Source: Mytilus galloprovincialis (Eukaryota > Mollusca > Bivalvia > Mytilida > Mytilidae). Taken from it: 64,000 nucleotides of DNA. The translations under genes and the position numbers were made by a program. Of this stretch, positions 49,040-60,244 are shown piece by piece. The stretch's first letter is position 1. Each line of letters starts with the position of its first letter. Below the pieces are notes generated by a model. That model did not search any database, had not been told where the DNA came from, and was given only the letters and a program-made list of their open reading frames with translations. The DNA lies in assembly GCF_965363235.1 (NCBI RefSeq), contig NC_134845.1:82289913-82353912 (forward strand), given 5' to 3'.

Positions 49040-50690
49040 GGAAAGCCACTAAAGATCCTCTTTGGTAACACATATGCGAAGGCTACAAAAGATCCCGTTA
49101 TTGGTAACACATATGTGAAAACCACAAAAACCTCGTTTAGGTAACACATATGTGAAACCCACAAAAGATCTCATTTTTGTAATTTTTGAAGGCCAGACAA
49201 GATCCCGTTTGGGTAACACATATGTATAGGCCACTAAAGATCCCGGTCTAGTAACACATATTTGAAGGCCACACAAGATCCCCTTTTGGTAACACATATG
49301 TGTAGGTCACAAAAGATCCCGTTTGGGTAACACATATGTAAGGCCACCAAAGATCCCATTTTGGTAAGTAACTTGTAAAGGCCACAAAAGATCCCGTTTG
49401 GGTAACAAATATATGAAGACCATTAAAGATCCCGTTCAGGTAACATATATGTGAAGGCCACTAAAGATCCCGTTCTGGTATAACATATGTGAAGGCCACT
49501 AAAGATCCCGTTCTGGTAGCACATATGTGAAGACCACAAAATATCCCGTGTGCATATTTAGCTAACACATATGTGAAGGCTACAAAAGATCCCGTTATTG
49601 GTAACACATATGTGAAAACCACAAAAACCTCGTTTGGGTAACACATATGTGAAGCCCACAAAAGATCTCATTTTTGTAACACATATATGAAGGCCAGACA
49701 AGATCCCGTTTGGGTAACACATATGTGAAGGCCACTAAGTATCCTGTTTGGGCTACACATATGTATAGGCCACTAAAGATCCCGTTCTAGTAACACATAT
49801 TTGAAGGCCACAAAAGATCCCCTTTTGGTAACACATATCTGTAGGTCACAAAAGATCCCGTTTGGGTAACACACATGTGAAGACCACAAAAGATCCCATT
49901 TTGGTAAGTTTTTTGTAAAGGCCACAAAAGATCCCGTTTGGGTAACAAATATATGAAGGCAACTAAAGATCCCGTTCAGGTAACATATATGTGAAGGCCA
50001 CTTAAGATCACGTTCTGGTATAACATATGTGAAGGCCACTAAAGATCCCGTTCTGGTAGCACATATGTGAAGACCACAAAATATCCCGTGTGCATATTTA
50101 GCTAACACATATGTGAAGGCTACAAAAGATCCCGTTATTGGTAACACATATGTGAAAACCACAAAAACCTCGTTTGGGTAACACATATGTGAAGCCCACA
50201 AAAGATCTCATTTTTGTAACACATATATGAAGGCCAGACAAGATCCCGTTTGGGTAACACATATGTGAAGGCCACTAAGTATCCTGTTTGGGCTACACAT
50301 ATGTATAGGCCACTAAAGATCCCGTTCTAGTAACACATATTTGAAGGCCACAAAAGATCCCCTTTTGGTATCACATATCTGTAGGTCACAAAAGATCCCG
50401 TTTGGGTAACACACATGTGAAGGCCACAAAAGATCCCATTTTGGTAAGTTTTTTGTAAAGGCCACAAAAGATCCCGTTTGGGTAACAAATATATGAAGGC
50501 AACTAAAGATCCCGTTCAGGTAACATATATGTGAAGGCCACTAAAGATCCCGTTCTGGTATAACATATGTGAAGGCCACTAAAGATCCCGTTTTGGTAAC
50601 ACATATGTGAAGACCACAACATATCCCGTGTGCATATTTAGCTAACACATATGTGAAGGCCACTGAAGATCCAGTTCTGGTATGTGTGAA
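49040..50690 (-). repeat. Satellite of about 39-bp monomers with 540-bp higher-order repeat
   Basis: About 43 monomers share GGCCAC, AAAGATCCCGTT and GGTAACACATATGTG. Most monomers carry the palindrome CACATATGTG. 49501-50040 and 50041-50580 differ at only a handful of positions, while adjacent monomers differ much more. A third partial copy starts at 50581. Short minus-strand frames across it are by-products and not genes. Confidence 0.93.
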
Positions 50691-51153
50691 AACCTCACAG
50701 CATATCTGATTTCAACTTTCAAAATATGAATTATTATAATTATACTTATTCTTTATAAAATAATCAAACCATTGGTGTTATGCTGTCATCCATGACTGTT
50801 GAATGTTATTTATATGTAATTATTCAAACGGCAAATACTTCGCGACTAGATATTTCTATATTAGTATTTGTATTTCAGTATTTGTATCCATCTGATGGGT
50901 TAAGCCTTTTTCAACTGATTTTTAGTTTGTTCTTATGGTGTATTGTTAAACCAGTGTCCCAGGTTAGGGAAGGGATGGGATTCCGCTAACATATTTAACC
51001 TCGCCACATTCTGTATATATGTGCCTGTCCAAGTCAGGAGCCTGCAATTCAGTGGTTGTCGTTTGTTGATGTGTTACATATTTTATTTTTATTCATTTTT
51101 TTGTACATAAATTAGGTCGTTTCAATAGCATCTGTCATTTCGATGCCGTTTAT

Positions 51154-51429
51154 TATGTGGGAACAAAGTTCTAAGTTAGGTTAACATGGTTAAGCACCAA
51201 CAGAATAAATAGCAGATCAACAAAAAATGTTAAATACAGTGTTTAATGCTGCCTTCAAAACAAGGGATCTACACCCACTTTGTATTATGCAGCTAACTCT
51301 AATTTTTAAGGCATACTCGGGCTAGCAGGTCAGTTTTGATGGACTAGCAGTTCTCCTAACAGGGCTAGTAAAATCCGGCTGCCAATAAGTCCTGGGCTAG
51401 TTAGCTGTAACAAAACTTTTTAACCCCTG
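51154..51429 (-). mobile_element. hAT-like insertion with 8-bp target duplication
   Basis: Flanked by CCGTTTAT at 51146-51153 and 51430-51437. The paralogous empty site in copy B reads CCGTTTAA once. Its right end, read on the minus strand, starts CAGGGGTTAAAAAG, like hAT-type MITEs. The left end does not match it well. Confidence 0.6.
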
Positions 51430-53292
51430 CCGTTTATAGCTGACTATGCGGAATGTGCTTTGCCTATAGCTGTTTATTTCTGTGTCATTTGGTGTCAAGG
51501 AGAGTTGTTTCATTGGCAATCATCTTGTTTGTATAGACCACGGAAAGTCGATTCCAAACTCCCCACCAATTTTGAAAGCAGAAATACCGAAGTCATATAA
51601 AGACCGACTATAAAAAGAAGTTACGTTATAAAATCATTAATGAAGTGTAATATGTTCACCAAACTTGACATTTTTTTCATTGATAAAATCGTTATAATAT
51701 ATAACCTCATAATACGGTACTTTTCGTAATATTGGACCAAAGTTTCCGATAATGAAAAATTTAAAGGTTTATTGAATGCAAACAGTGTGTGAAAATTTTC
51801 AAATTTCATTATAAAAATAACTACAATATACTTAGGTATGGTACGGAAGCGTATTAGCGTCACACATTTTTTTTTTAAATTTTTCTTCCTATCTTTGCAA
51901 ACCTTTCCGTTATTGCGCAAACCTTTGCGATACTAGTGCACTGATCGTTTGCATACATCATAATCATACTAATGAAGGATATCTATTATCCGAAATATTT
52001 TAAATATTTTAAATACTTACGTTTATAGTTTTCTTTTTGTTTTTGTTATTGGTGTTGTTTTGTACATGTACACTTTTTTGCATGAGTCTATAAGGGTACA
52101 TCACCATAAAATAACAATAAAATGAACAATTGTTAGATATCCTTCATCAGTATGATCACGATATGTAAAACGAATCATATCAATCTATTCTAATCATAAA
52201 ACTATCACATTCTTGAAATTTATACACAAAAAAAAAAAAAACAGTTTAAGCGAACATCAGAGACGCTGGTACAATTTCAAAATTTCCAAACACATAGTTT
52301 GTTCTTATGTTGTGTTGTTACACCAGTGTCCCAGGTTAGGGAAGGGTTGGGATTCCGCTAACATGTTTAACCCCGCCACAATCTATATATGTGCCTGTCC
52401 CAAGTCAGGAGCCTGTAATTCAGTGGTTGTCGTTTGTTGATGTGTTACATATTTTTTTATTCATTTTTTTGGTAAATAAATTAGGTCATTTCAATTGTCA
52501 TCTGTCATTTCGATGCCGTTTAAAGCTGACTATGCGGAATGTACTTTGCCTATAGTTGTTAATTTCTGTGTCATTTGGTGTCAAGGAGAGTTGTTTCATT
52601 GTCAATCATCTTTTTTGTATAGACCACGGAAAGTCGATTCCAACTCCCCACCAATTTTGAAAGCAGAAATACCGAAGTCATATAAAGACCGGCTATAAAA
52701 AGAAGTTACGTTATAAAATCAATCTCATTAATGAAGTGTGATATATGTACCAAACTTGACAATTTTTTCATTGATAAAATCGTTATAATATATAACCTCA
52801 TAAAACGGTACTTTTCGTAATATTGGACCAAAGTTTCCGATAATGAAAAATTTAAAGGTTTATTGAATGCAAACAGTGTGTGAAAATTTTCAAATTTCAT
52901 TATAAAAATAACTACAATGCACTTAGGTATGGTACGGAAGCGTATTAGGATCTATTAGCGCCACACATTTTTTTTTTATTTTTCTTCCTATCTTTGCGTT
53001 ATAACGCAAACCTTTCCGTTATAGCGCAAACCTTTGCGATACAACGCAAACGTACGGTTCGTTTGCATACATCATAATCATACTAATGAAGGATATCTAT
53101 TATCCGAAATATTTTAAATACTTACATTGATAGTTTTCTTTTTTTTTTGTTATTGGTGTTGTTTTGTACATGTGCACTTTTTGAGTCTAAAAGGGTATAT
53201 CACCATAAAATAACAATAAAATGAACAATTGTTAGATATCCTTCATCAGTATGATCACGATGTAAAACGAATCATGTCAATCTATTCTAATT

Positions 53293-53836
53293 GGCTTTGT
53301 TTGGACTAGTTTGTGTGTTTTTTTGGACTTGAATGTGTGTCCCTAATATTTTATTAACTGTGCAATTGCATTCAGATATTGCAGATCAAATTTATTCGTT
53401 TATAGTGTATTAATGTACGTTTTTTGATTGAGTTAAGCCTGCCAATTGATATTTTATTGTGTGTTTTTCTATGTTGTGATGTTATGCTATTGTTTCAGAA
53501 AAAGGGAGGAGGTTTGGATCCATTAAAACGTTTAATCCCGCTGCAAATGTTTGCACCTGTCCTAAGTCAGGAATCTGATGTACAGTAGTTGTCGTTTGTT
53601 TATGTAATTTATACGTGTTTCTCGTTTTTTTTTATATTTTATATAGATTAGACCGTTGGTTTTCCCGTTTCAATGGTTTTACACTAGTAATTTTGGAGCC
53701 CTTTATAGCTTGTTGTTCGGTGTGAGCCAAGGCTCCGTGTTGAAGGCCGTACATTGACCTATTATGGTTTACTTTTTCTAAATTATTATTTGGATGGTGA
53801 GTTGTCGCATTGGCACTCACACCACATCTTCCTATA
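53293..53836 (+). repeat. R1 copy inserted in duplication copy B
   Basis: It interrupts sequence that is continuous in copy A. TCTAATT occurs at both edges (53286-53292 and 53837-53843) and may be a target duplication, although R1 itself often ends in ATCTA. Confidence 0.75.
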
Positions 53837-54584
53837 TCTAATTATAAAATTATCATAATCTTGAAATTTATACACAAAAAAAAACAGTTTAAGCGAACCT
53901 CAGAGACGCTGGTACAATTTCAAAATTTCCAAACACGACGCAAAGACTGCAAAGATACGCCAAAATTAAAATAGCAATTTGCGATATGAATTGGCTAAAC
54001 TGTAACATTCCAAAAATGACGACAGTTAAGAAGTAACAACTACTGCGTGGTAAAACAGTCCCAATAAACAGATCTAAGTTGGTATAATATTTCAAATTTG
54101 ATAACGGAAGAGCAAATATATACATTTATTCTCATTACAGAATATCAATTGAGTTTTCATTTTTAATGATTTCGAGAATGAATTTACCGGACAAGCCTTA
54201 GTTAAACAAAAGACGCTTACGCACACGAAGAAATTGACGCAAAAAAGAACTTGAGAAGAAAAAAAGAATTATGATATGTTTGATATTAAAACGAAACAAA
54301 AGACACACCTGAGACTACTTCTTATTGTCACGTGCACACTCAGGCAATGGCGAAAAACGTTCAAACCCATGAACCAAGAGTCAAGAGAGCGTTTAGTTTG
54401 CACGTCCGGGGCTATCGAGCAAACTTGCTTGACATCCCTAAAAAATGAAATGCTTGCTTCTCACGTGACAAACAAACTTGTTTTTCGCCTATCGTAACCA
54501 TATCTATACTCTTGCTTGTCACGTGACAAACAAACTTGTTTTCTCCTCTATACTCTAGATATACAAATGATATTAGAAGATGTG

Positions 54585-54850
54585 GTATAAAAAAGAAGCT
54601 GTGGTATGATTGCCAATGAGACAATATCCACAAAAGACCAAAAAGACACAGACATTAACAACTATAGATCACCGTGCGGCCTTCAACAATGAGCAAAGCC
54701 CATACCGCATAGTCAGCTATAAAAGGCCCCGATAAGACAATGTAAAACAATTCAAACGAGAAAACTAACGGCCTTATTTATGTAAAAAAATGAACGAAAA
54801 ACAAATATGTATGAATGCCAATGAGACAACTCTCCATTCTAGTCACAATT
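54585..54850 (+). repeat. R2 copy
   Basis: It contains GTGGTATGATTGCCAATGAG, CGGCCTTCAACAATGAGC and GCTATAAAAGGCCCC, then a second partial start near 54812. 54.85-56.03 kb holds nothing I can support. Confidence 0.75.
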
Positions 54851-56037
54851 TGTAAAAGAAAAACTTCATATATACATGATGCTAATATACATGAATAAAG
54901 TGTCTTCATTGGTTCTCAAAGCTTGAGAAAAATTCAAAAGCATGCAAGGTAAAAACAAAACACTGCCGACAGAAAGGGCAAAATAAGAACAACACATTCA
55001 GCGGCTTTACAAGTCAACATAAACATATATTAGATTAAAATGAGTCCTCAAATCGTTTTCGTGAATATTTCATATAATTTCCAACATATCAGGTCATCCA
55101 CTTGTGTATATAATTACAATTCAAATAATAAATAATAAACAGCTTTTGAAATATTTGACCTACATAAAAAATATAGACCACAATACTCCCCAGTACAAAA
55201 AAGTGATTCATTGGGTCTCTTTTATTGAAAAAAAAACTAGACCAAAAATTATATTTTGATCGTACAGATGATTAAACGCTTTGATGTAAACTGAAATCCC
55301 TATTAATTTTATATAATTAAATGATCACATTTGTATATAATATATGTAAAATACCAGTAAAGTCAAAATTACTTATGGAAGATTTAACTTGAAAAAAAAA
55401 ACATTGGTTGAAAACGGACCTAAATACGGAAATGAATAGTGAAAGACGTTTATATTAGTAGGCAAGTACTAAGATCATAATATTATTCTATACGACTGAC
55501 ACAAAGAAAAGAAAATAGAAACTATTTTTAAAACTGTATTATCTAATACGGTTTGTAAGTTATCTGGGTGCATGTTATATAATGCTCTTTAGTATTTGTT
55601 AGTTCGTTCAAGATCATTCTAACAATGTAACTGTCATTGACCTAATATCAATAGACCACTTTCGAGTTCATCCGTCACCGTAAACACTCGTCAATATTAT
55701 GCGCGCCTTTATGACGTCATTTACCAGACAGGGGAGTCGCCTGTATCCCTGCACTATTTGCGTTCATCAAGCGTCTTAGTGATCGTCATTGCGCAGGATA
55801 AACCAGAAATAATGATTGTTCTGTATGTACTTAATGACAATTCCCTAATGACAGCAATGCTGATTGTCAATTTTGAGGATTCAATTTGCCGAATATTTCG
55901 TACAATATAGACTTATAGTTTTCCAACCACTCGCTCAACATTGGAATGGAAGTGACGACGCCCCTAAACGCACAAATGACGTTCACTAAAACCAGAGTTC
56001 TTGACGGATATGCATCGAACTCGAAAGTTGTCATAAT

Positions 56038-56490
56038 TATGAAGATGTATATGTAGTATAATTGCCAATGAGATATATCTATTATCTACACAGGATACAA
56101 AATGACACCAAGAAATTCACAGCTATAAATCACCGTACGGCCTTCAACAATGAGCAAAGCTCACACCCCATTATTAGCTATAAAAGGCCCAACAATCAAA
56201 AATGTAAAACTATTCAAACGAGGAAAATAACGGCCTAATTAATGTATACATTAAAAAATGAACCGGACAAAGCAACAAACGACATCATACATACAGAATG
56301 TGGTGGGGTTAATATAAAAAAGAAGATGTGATATGATTGCCAATGAGACAACTGTCCACAAGAGACCGTGGGCCAAAATGACACAGAAGTTAACAACTAT
56401 AGGTCACCGTACGGCCTTCAACAATTAGCAAAGCCCATACCGCATGGGTCAGCTATAAAAGGCCCAGAAATGACAATGTAAAACGATTTA
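56038..56490 (+). repeat. Two R2 copies in tandem
   Basis: They lie at 56038-56250 and 56318-56490, both with ACGGCCTTCAACAAT and TATAAAAGGCCC. Confidence 0.75.
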
Positions 56491-56529
56491 TAATCATGTA
56501 TTGTATGATCATACAATCTAAAATTGAGA

Positions 56530-56665
56530 GTGGTCTGAAATGGGGAACATATGAAAGAGACAACAACCCGACCAAAAGAGTAGATGACAGCCGGCGAAGG
56601 CTATCAAGGGGTCTTCAATGCAGCGAGAAAATCCCGCACCCGGAGGTGGTCCTCGTCTTTAGCAC
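56530..56665 (+). repeat. R3 copy, unexpanded
   Basis: It contains GACAACAACCCGACC, GGCGAAGGCTATCAAGGGG, GCGAGAAAATCCCGCACCCG. It lies 140 bases before the 36-bp minisatellite. Confidence 0.7.
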
Positions 56666-56800
56666 TTTTGACGAGTTCTACAAAAGAAGAAGTTGACTGG
56701 TTTATTTCCTTAATAAAAGAACGTGCATCTCTTTATCGCTTCAAATTGAGATTTCCGTGGACAGAATTTGTTTCAAACGTTATGATATTGCTGTGAACTT

Positions 56801-57412
56801 GTCCCTTTTTATACGATAAGACTCATAGGGTTGCCTGTCCCTTTTTATACGATAAGACTCATAGGGTTGCCTGTCCCTTTTTATACGATAAGACTCATAG
56901 GGTTGCCTGTCCCTTTTTATACAATAAGACTCATAGGGTTGCCTGTCCCTTTTTATACGACAAGACTCATAGGGTTGCCTGTCCCTTTTTATACGATAAG
57001 ACTCATAGGGTTGCCTGTCCCTTTTTATACGATAAGACTCATAGCGTTGCCTGTCCCTTTTTATACAATAAGACTCATAGGGTTGCCTGTTCCTTTTTAT
57101 ACGACAAGACTCATAGGGTTCCCTGTCCCTTTTTATACGATAAGACTCATAGGGTTGCCTGTCCCTTTTTATACGATAAGACTCATAGGGTTGCCTGTCC
57201 CTTTTTATACAATAAGACTCATAGGGTTGCCTGTCCCTTTTTATACGACAAGACTCATAGGGTTGCCTGTCCCTTTTTATACGACAAGACTCATAGGGTT
57301 GCCTGTCCCTTTTTTTACAATAAGACTCATAGGGTTGCCTGTCCCTTTTTATGCGACAAGACTCATAGGGTTGCCTGTCCCTTTTTATACGATAAGACTC
57401 ATAGGGTTGCCG
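56801..57412 (+). repeat. 36-bp minisatellite, 17 units, four-unit higher-order pattern
   Basis: The unit starts GTCCCTTTTTATACGATAAG. Three variants at one spot (A ACGATAAG, B ACAATAAG, C ACGACAAG) occur in the order A-AABC-AABC-AABC-CBCA. The unit length is a multiple of three, so an open frame of about 198 residues with a 12-residue repeat results; I do not call it a gene. Confidence 0.95.
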
Positions 57413-57518
57413 GATTTTTATTTATAACGTTTAAGAGACGACAGAAAAACTATCATGGTGTTGGAGAGTGGCATCGCCCTTTAACCTCTTGTCAATTTTT
57501 TTCTTCACACACATAAAG

Positions 57519-58885
57519 GGGCGTTTTTCAATAAAAATAGTAATTTTTTGTGCAGTCAGTACATTGAATTTAGATTTAACATGCATGTTTAAGCAAAGAA
57601 GTCTATCTTTAAAGGGATTGATAAGATATCGATTCCTGAATGGTCCAAAATAACCAAAATGGCATGTCCCTAAACCTCCTGTTCAACAATTATACTCTAA
57701 AATATTGTAAAAAAAAGTAGAAATAAATATTATTTTTACTTTATATAAGTTCTTTAATAATTCAAAAGTATGTTTAGAGCCAACATATTTTGATAAACAG
57801 CTTTTGGCAAAGGATTTTTAGTTATAGTAGGTGTGTCCCTGACAAAATGTCCACTACGAAACGAAGATATTAAATTTTGCTAATAAACAGTTTTATAAAA
57901 TCAAAGTCATTTTGATTGAAAGAGATATAAACATTAGGGTCTTACAAAAGAAGTGATGCTTTTATAACGGCAGTTAAATTGTTGGTAAAAAACATTGAAC
58001 ACATCAAATGGACCAGTATTTTTGTTAATGTCCACTACGAAATGGGTCAAATCTCCTTCAGTGTCTAGTTTTAAAATTATGAAAAAAAAATTCAGTATAC
58101 AGCTTAATAATGATGAATACAATCAGTCTTGTTACTATTGCAATATAGGGATTGTGGAAAAAAATAAAACATGTGAATATGTCCACTACGAAACGGTCAC
58201 CTACCGGAAACAAGTATGGGAGAAAACACTACCACTATCATGCAGTTTTGTTTTACTCTTTTTTCAATTATATTCGTGTAAAACAAATACCAATGGGTAT
58301 TTTCATGTAATTAACATAGAATAAGGTTGATGTCACTGACTAAGAAACTTTTTGTCCACTACGAAACGGTTTTGTCAACTACGAAACGCATCAAAATGTC
58401 CACTACGTAACATCTGAGACTACTATAACATGTGTAATAGTAGTCTCAGGTAACATTAGATACATATAATACAATTGTATTATACATATAATACAATTGT
58501 ATTATATGTCTCTGGTAACATGAATTGTACCTTCATAAGTGAAGTACTGTCTAATCTTTATCGATAAAAAATGGTTCTCCAATTCAGAAAAAATGAGATC
58601 TTTCTAGTATATAAGGTAAAACAAACTGGAATGTCTATAGGAGACATTTAAAGTAGCAATAAGATGTGTGTTTAGAAGCAGTTTCGTAGTGAACAAATGT
58701 CCCCTACGAAACAGTACATAAATTATGAAAATAATATCATTTTAAAGAGTATTTTAGATTTCACTTTTTGTTTACAAACAGGTCTATAAAAGAGGTATTC
58801 AAATTAACTCTTGAAATAAAATTTTAGACAAGTTGATTTTCCATTTTTTTAGGTCTGAAATTCACGCTATTATTGAAAAACGCCC
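57519..58885. mobile_element. 1.37-kb element with repeated 16-bp internal motif
   Basis: The ends GGGCGTTTTTCAATAA and its perfect inverse are flanked by AAAG at 57515-57518 and 58886-58889. Inside, TGTCCACTACGAAACG or a close variant occurs at 57848, 58029, 58180, 58353, 58373, 58397 and 58698, with an inverted partial copy at 58681. There is no long reading frame. Repeated subterminal motifs in DNA transposons commonly bind the transposase; that role is inferred here. Confidence 0.65.
58428..58510. repeat. Hairpin and twin 18-bp palindromes
   Basis: GAGACTACTAT pairs with ATAGTAGTCTC across a 10-base loop. Then ATAATACAATTGTATTAT, a perfect palindrome, occurs twice in a row. They lie inside the 57.5-kb element. 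Confidence 0.85.
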
Positions 58886-58899
58886 AAAGACGCGAATTT

Positions 58900-59910
58900 C
58901 TTTTAAAAAATTAAATGACTTCTATATCATGTATTTGACTATGACCCTATATACAATATGAAATCTCAATACGTTTCCATGGGAGATAATCATTTTTTTT
59001 TCAAAATGTCTTTATTTAAAGAATGTGTTAGGTTATCTCCCATTGAAACTTATTAACACCGTATTATTATTTTACATATATTTTAGTGAATATAAGATGT
59101 TCAAATTCAAATAATGTCTGATTTTTAAGAATATAGAAGACTTTTCGAAAGAAAAACTATATGAAAGCTTAGCTAAGACATTTTTATAGCAATTCAAATA
59201 ACTAAAAATGGGAAGTACTGCTATCCCAACAGATTTTCTGTGTCTTTTAAGATTTTAAAGATTTTTTAAAAGACTTTTATTGCATTTGACCTTTTTGTTC
59301 CATTTTAGACTTGTTTGATAATGGGCTATAATCTACACACTTTAAAGATCACTCCTGCCAAATGTGGCTGTATAAAAATTGATGTAGTATAGATTCAGAG
59401 AAGATCTTTGAAAAGGTTATATAAGTTGACAACAATGGTTATCTGACCAAGACGAGGCAATATAAATGCACAAGAACCCAACAGCACATCGTTTAAAATA
59501 AAAACAAAACAAAAACAAAGACTTGAGTCTCCAGGGATCCAGAAACAACCACCAGGCAGTTACATGTATTGTTATAAGGAGAAAGGGAGTTAAGAGTAGA
59601 CAAATATCAGCACCGTCTTGAATGAATTCAAACAAAAGTGATAATTTTTCTTTCCAGGAGTTATGTCCGTATTGAAATGTCTGCCCTAAAATGGTGTTTT
59701 CATGCATAGTATTTAAAAATATCAAAATATAAAATACATAGAAACATTTACCCCCCAAACAAATATTTTAGACTCATTATCTTCCGAGTAAAATAGAATT
59801 TGTTTAAAATTGGGGATCATTAAAATATTCTTATATTCTATTGAAAATGTTGTCACACCTCATTTTTGCCTAATACTATTTTGACCTGTGTATATTCTAT
59901 TTTGTCATGA
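58900..59910. other. No supported gene
   Basis: AT-rich sequence with one 113-residue minus-strand frame (59417-59758) that lacks start context, splice signals or family resemblance. Confidence 0.4.
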
Positions 59911-59914
59911 CATC

Positions 59915-60169
59915 TTAAGGTGGTACCTAACACTACAGGGAGATAACTCTGTAAAATCAGCAGAACGTTTTAATGACGTTGTGTTGTTAAGAGAATATTA
60001 AGCATCTCAATGATCAAAATAAGTGTTTGTCAAACTGCTATATAACCAGTGTAATTTTTCTGATTAAACGGTTGGTTTAAATTTTTTGAATTTTTTATAT
60101 TTTTGTTAAAGGGTCAAATTAAATACTGTGTCAAAATTTGAAGAAAATTAATTTTAGTGAAAGTGTTAA
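59915..60169 (+). mobile_element. TTAAGGTGGTACC element, right end truncated
   Basis: The left end TTAAGGTGGTACCTAACACT is perfect. The inside matches 42982-43263, but the last part stops at AAAGTGTTAA without GGTACCACC. Confidence 0.8.
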
Positions 60170-60244
60170 AAGTGAAACATAACAATTAATGATGAATCAT
60201 TAATTTGAGGTCTATGTATATTTTTTGAAAATGCCTTAATTATT

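Larger units (their letters stand above)
50925..53937 (+). repeat. Tandem segmental duplication, about 1.1-kb core, two copies
   Basis: Copy A (50925-52296) and copy B (52297-53937) align from TTTGTTCTTATG through GTGTCCCAGGTTAGGGAAG to CAGAGACGCTGGTACAATTT. A carries an extra insertion at 51154-51429 and B one at 53293-53836. Each copy also includes a small inverted-repeat element (ATCATACTAATGAAGGATAT and inverse) at about 51950-52165 and 53066-53265. Confidence 0.85.

Noticed and set aside
49040-50690. CRISPR-like regular repeats
   Set aside because: There are no distinct spacers, monomers are contiguous and diverged, and the DNA is from an animal nucleus. A satellite explains it.
56831-57427. 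198-residue frame with a 12-residue repeat
   Set aside because: A by-product of a 36-bp minisatellite; near-perfect units and no gene context.
59417-59758. 113-residue minus-strand frame
   Set aside because: No start context, splice partner or domain; composition fits AT-rich non-coding DNA.
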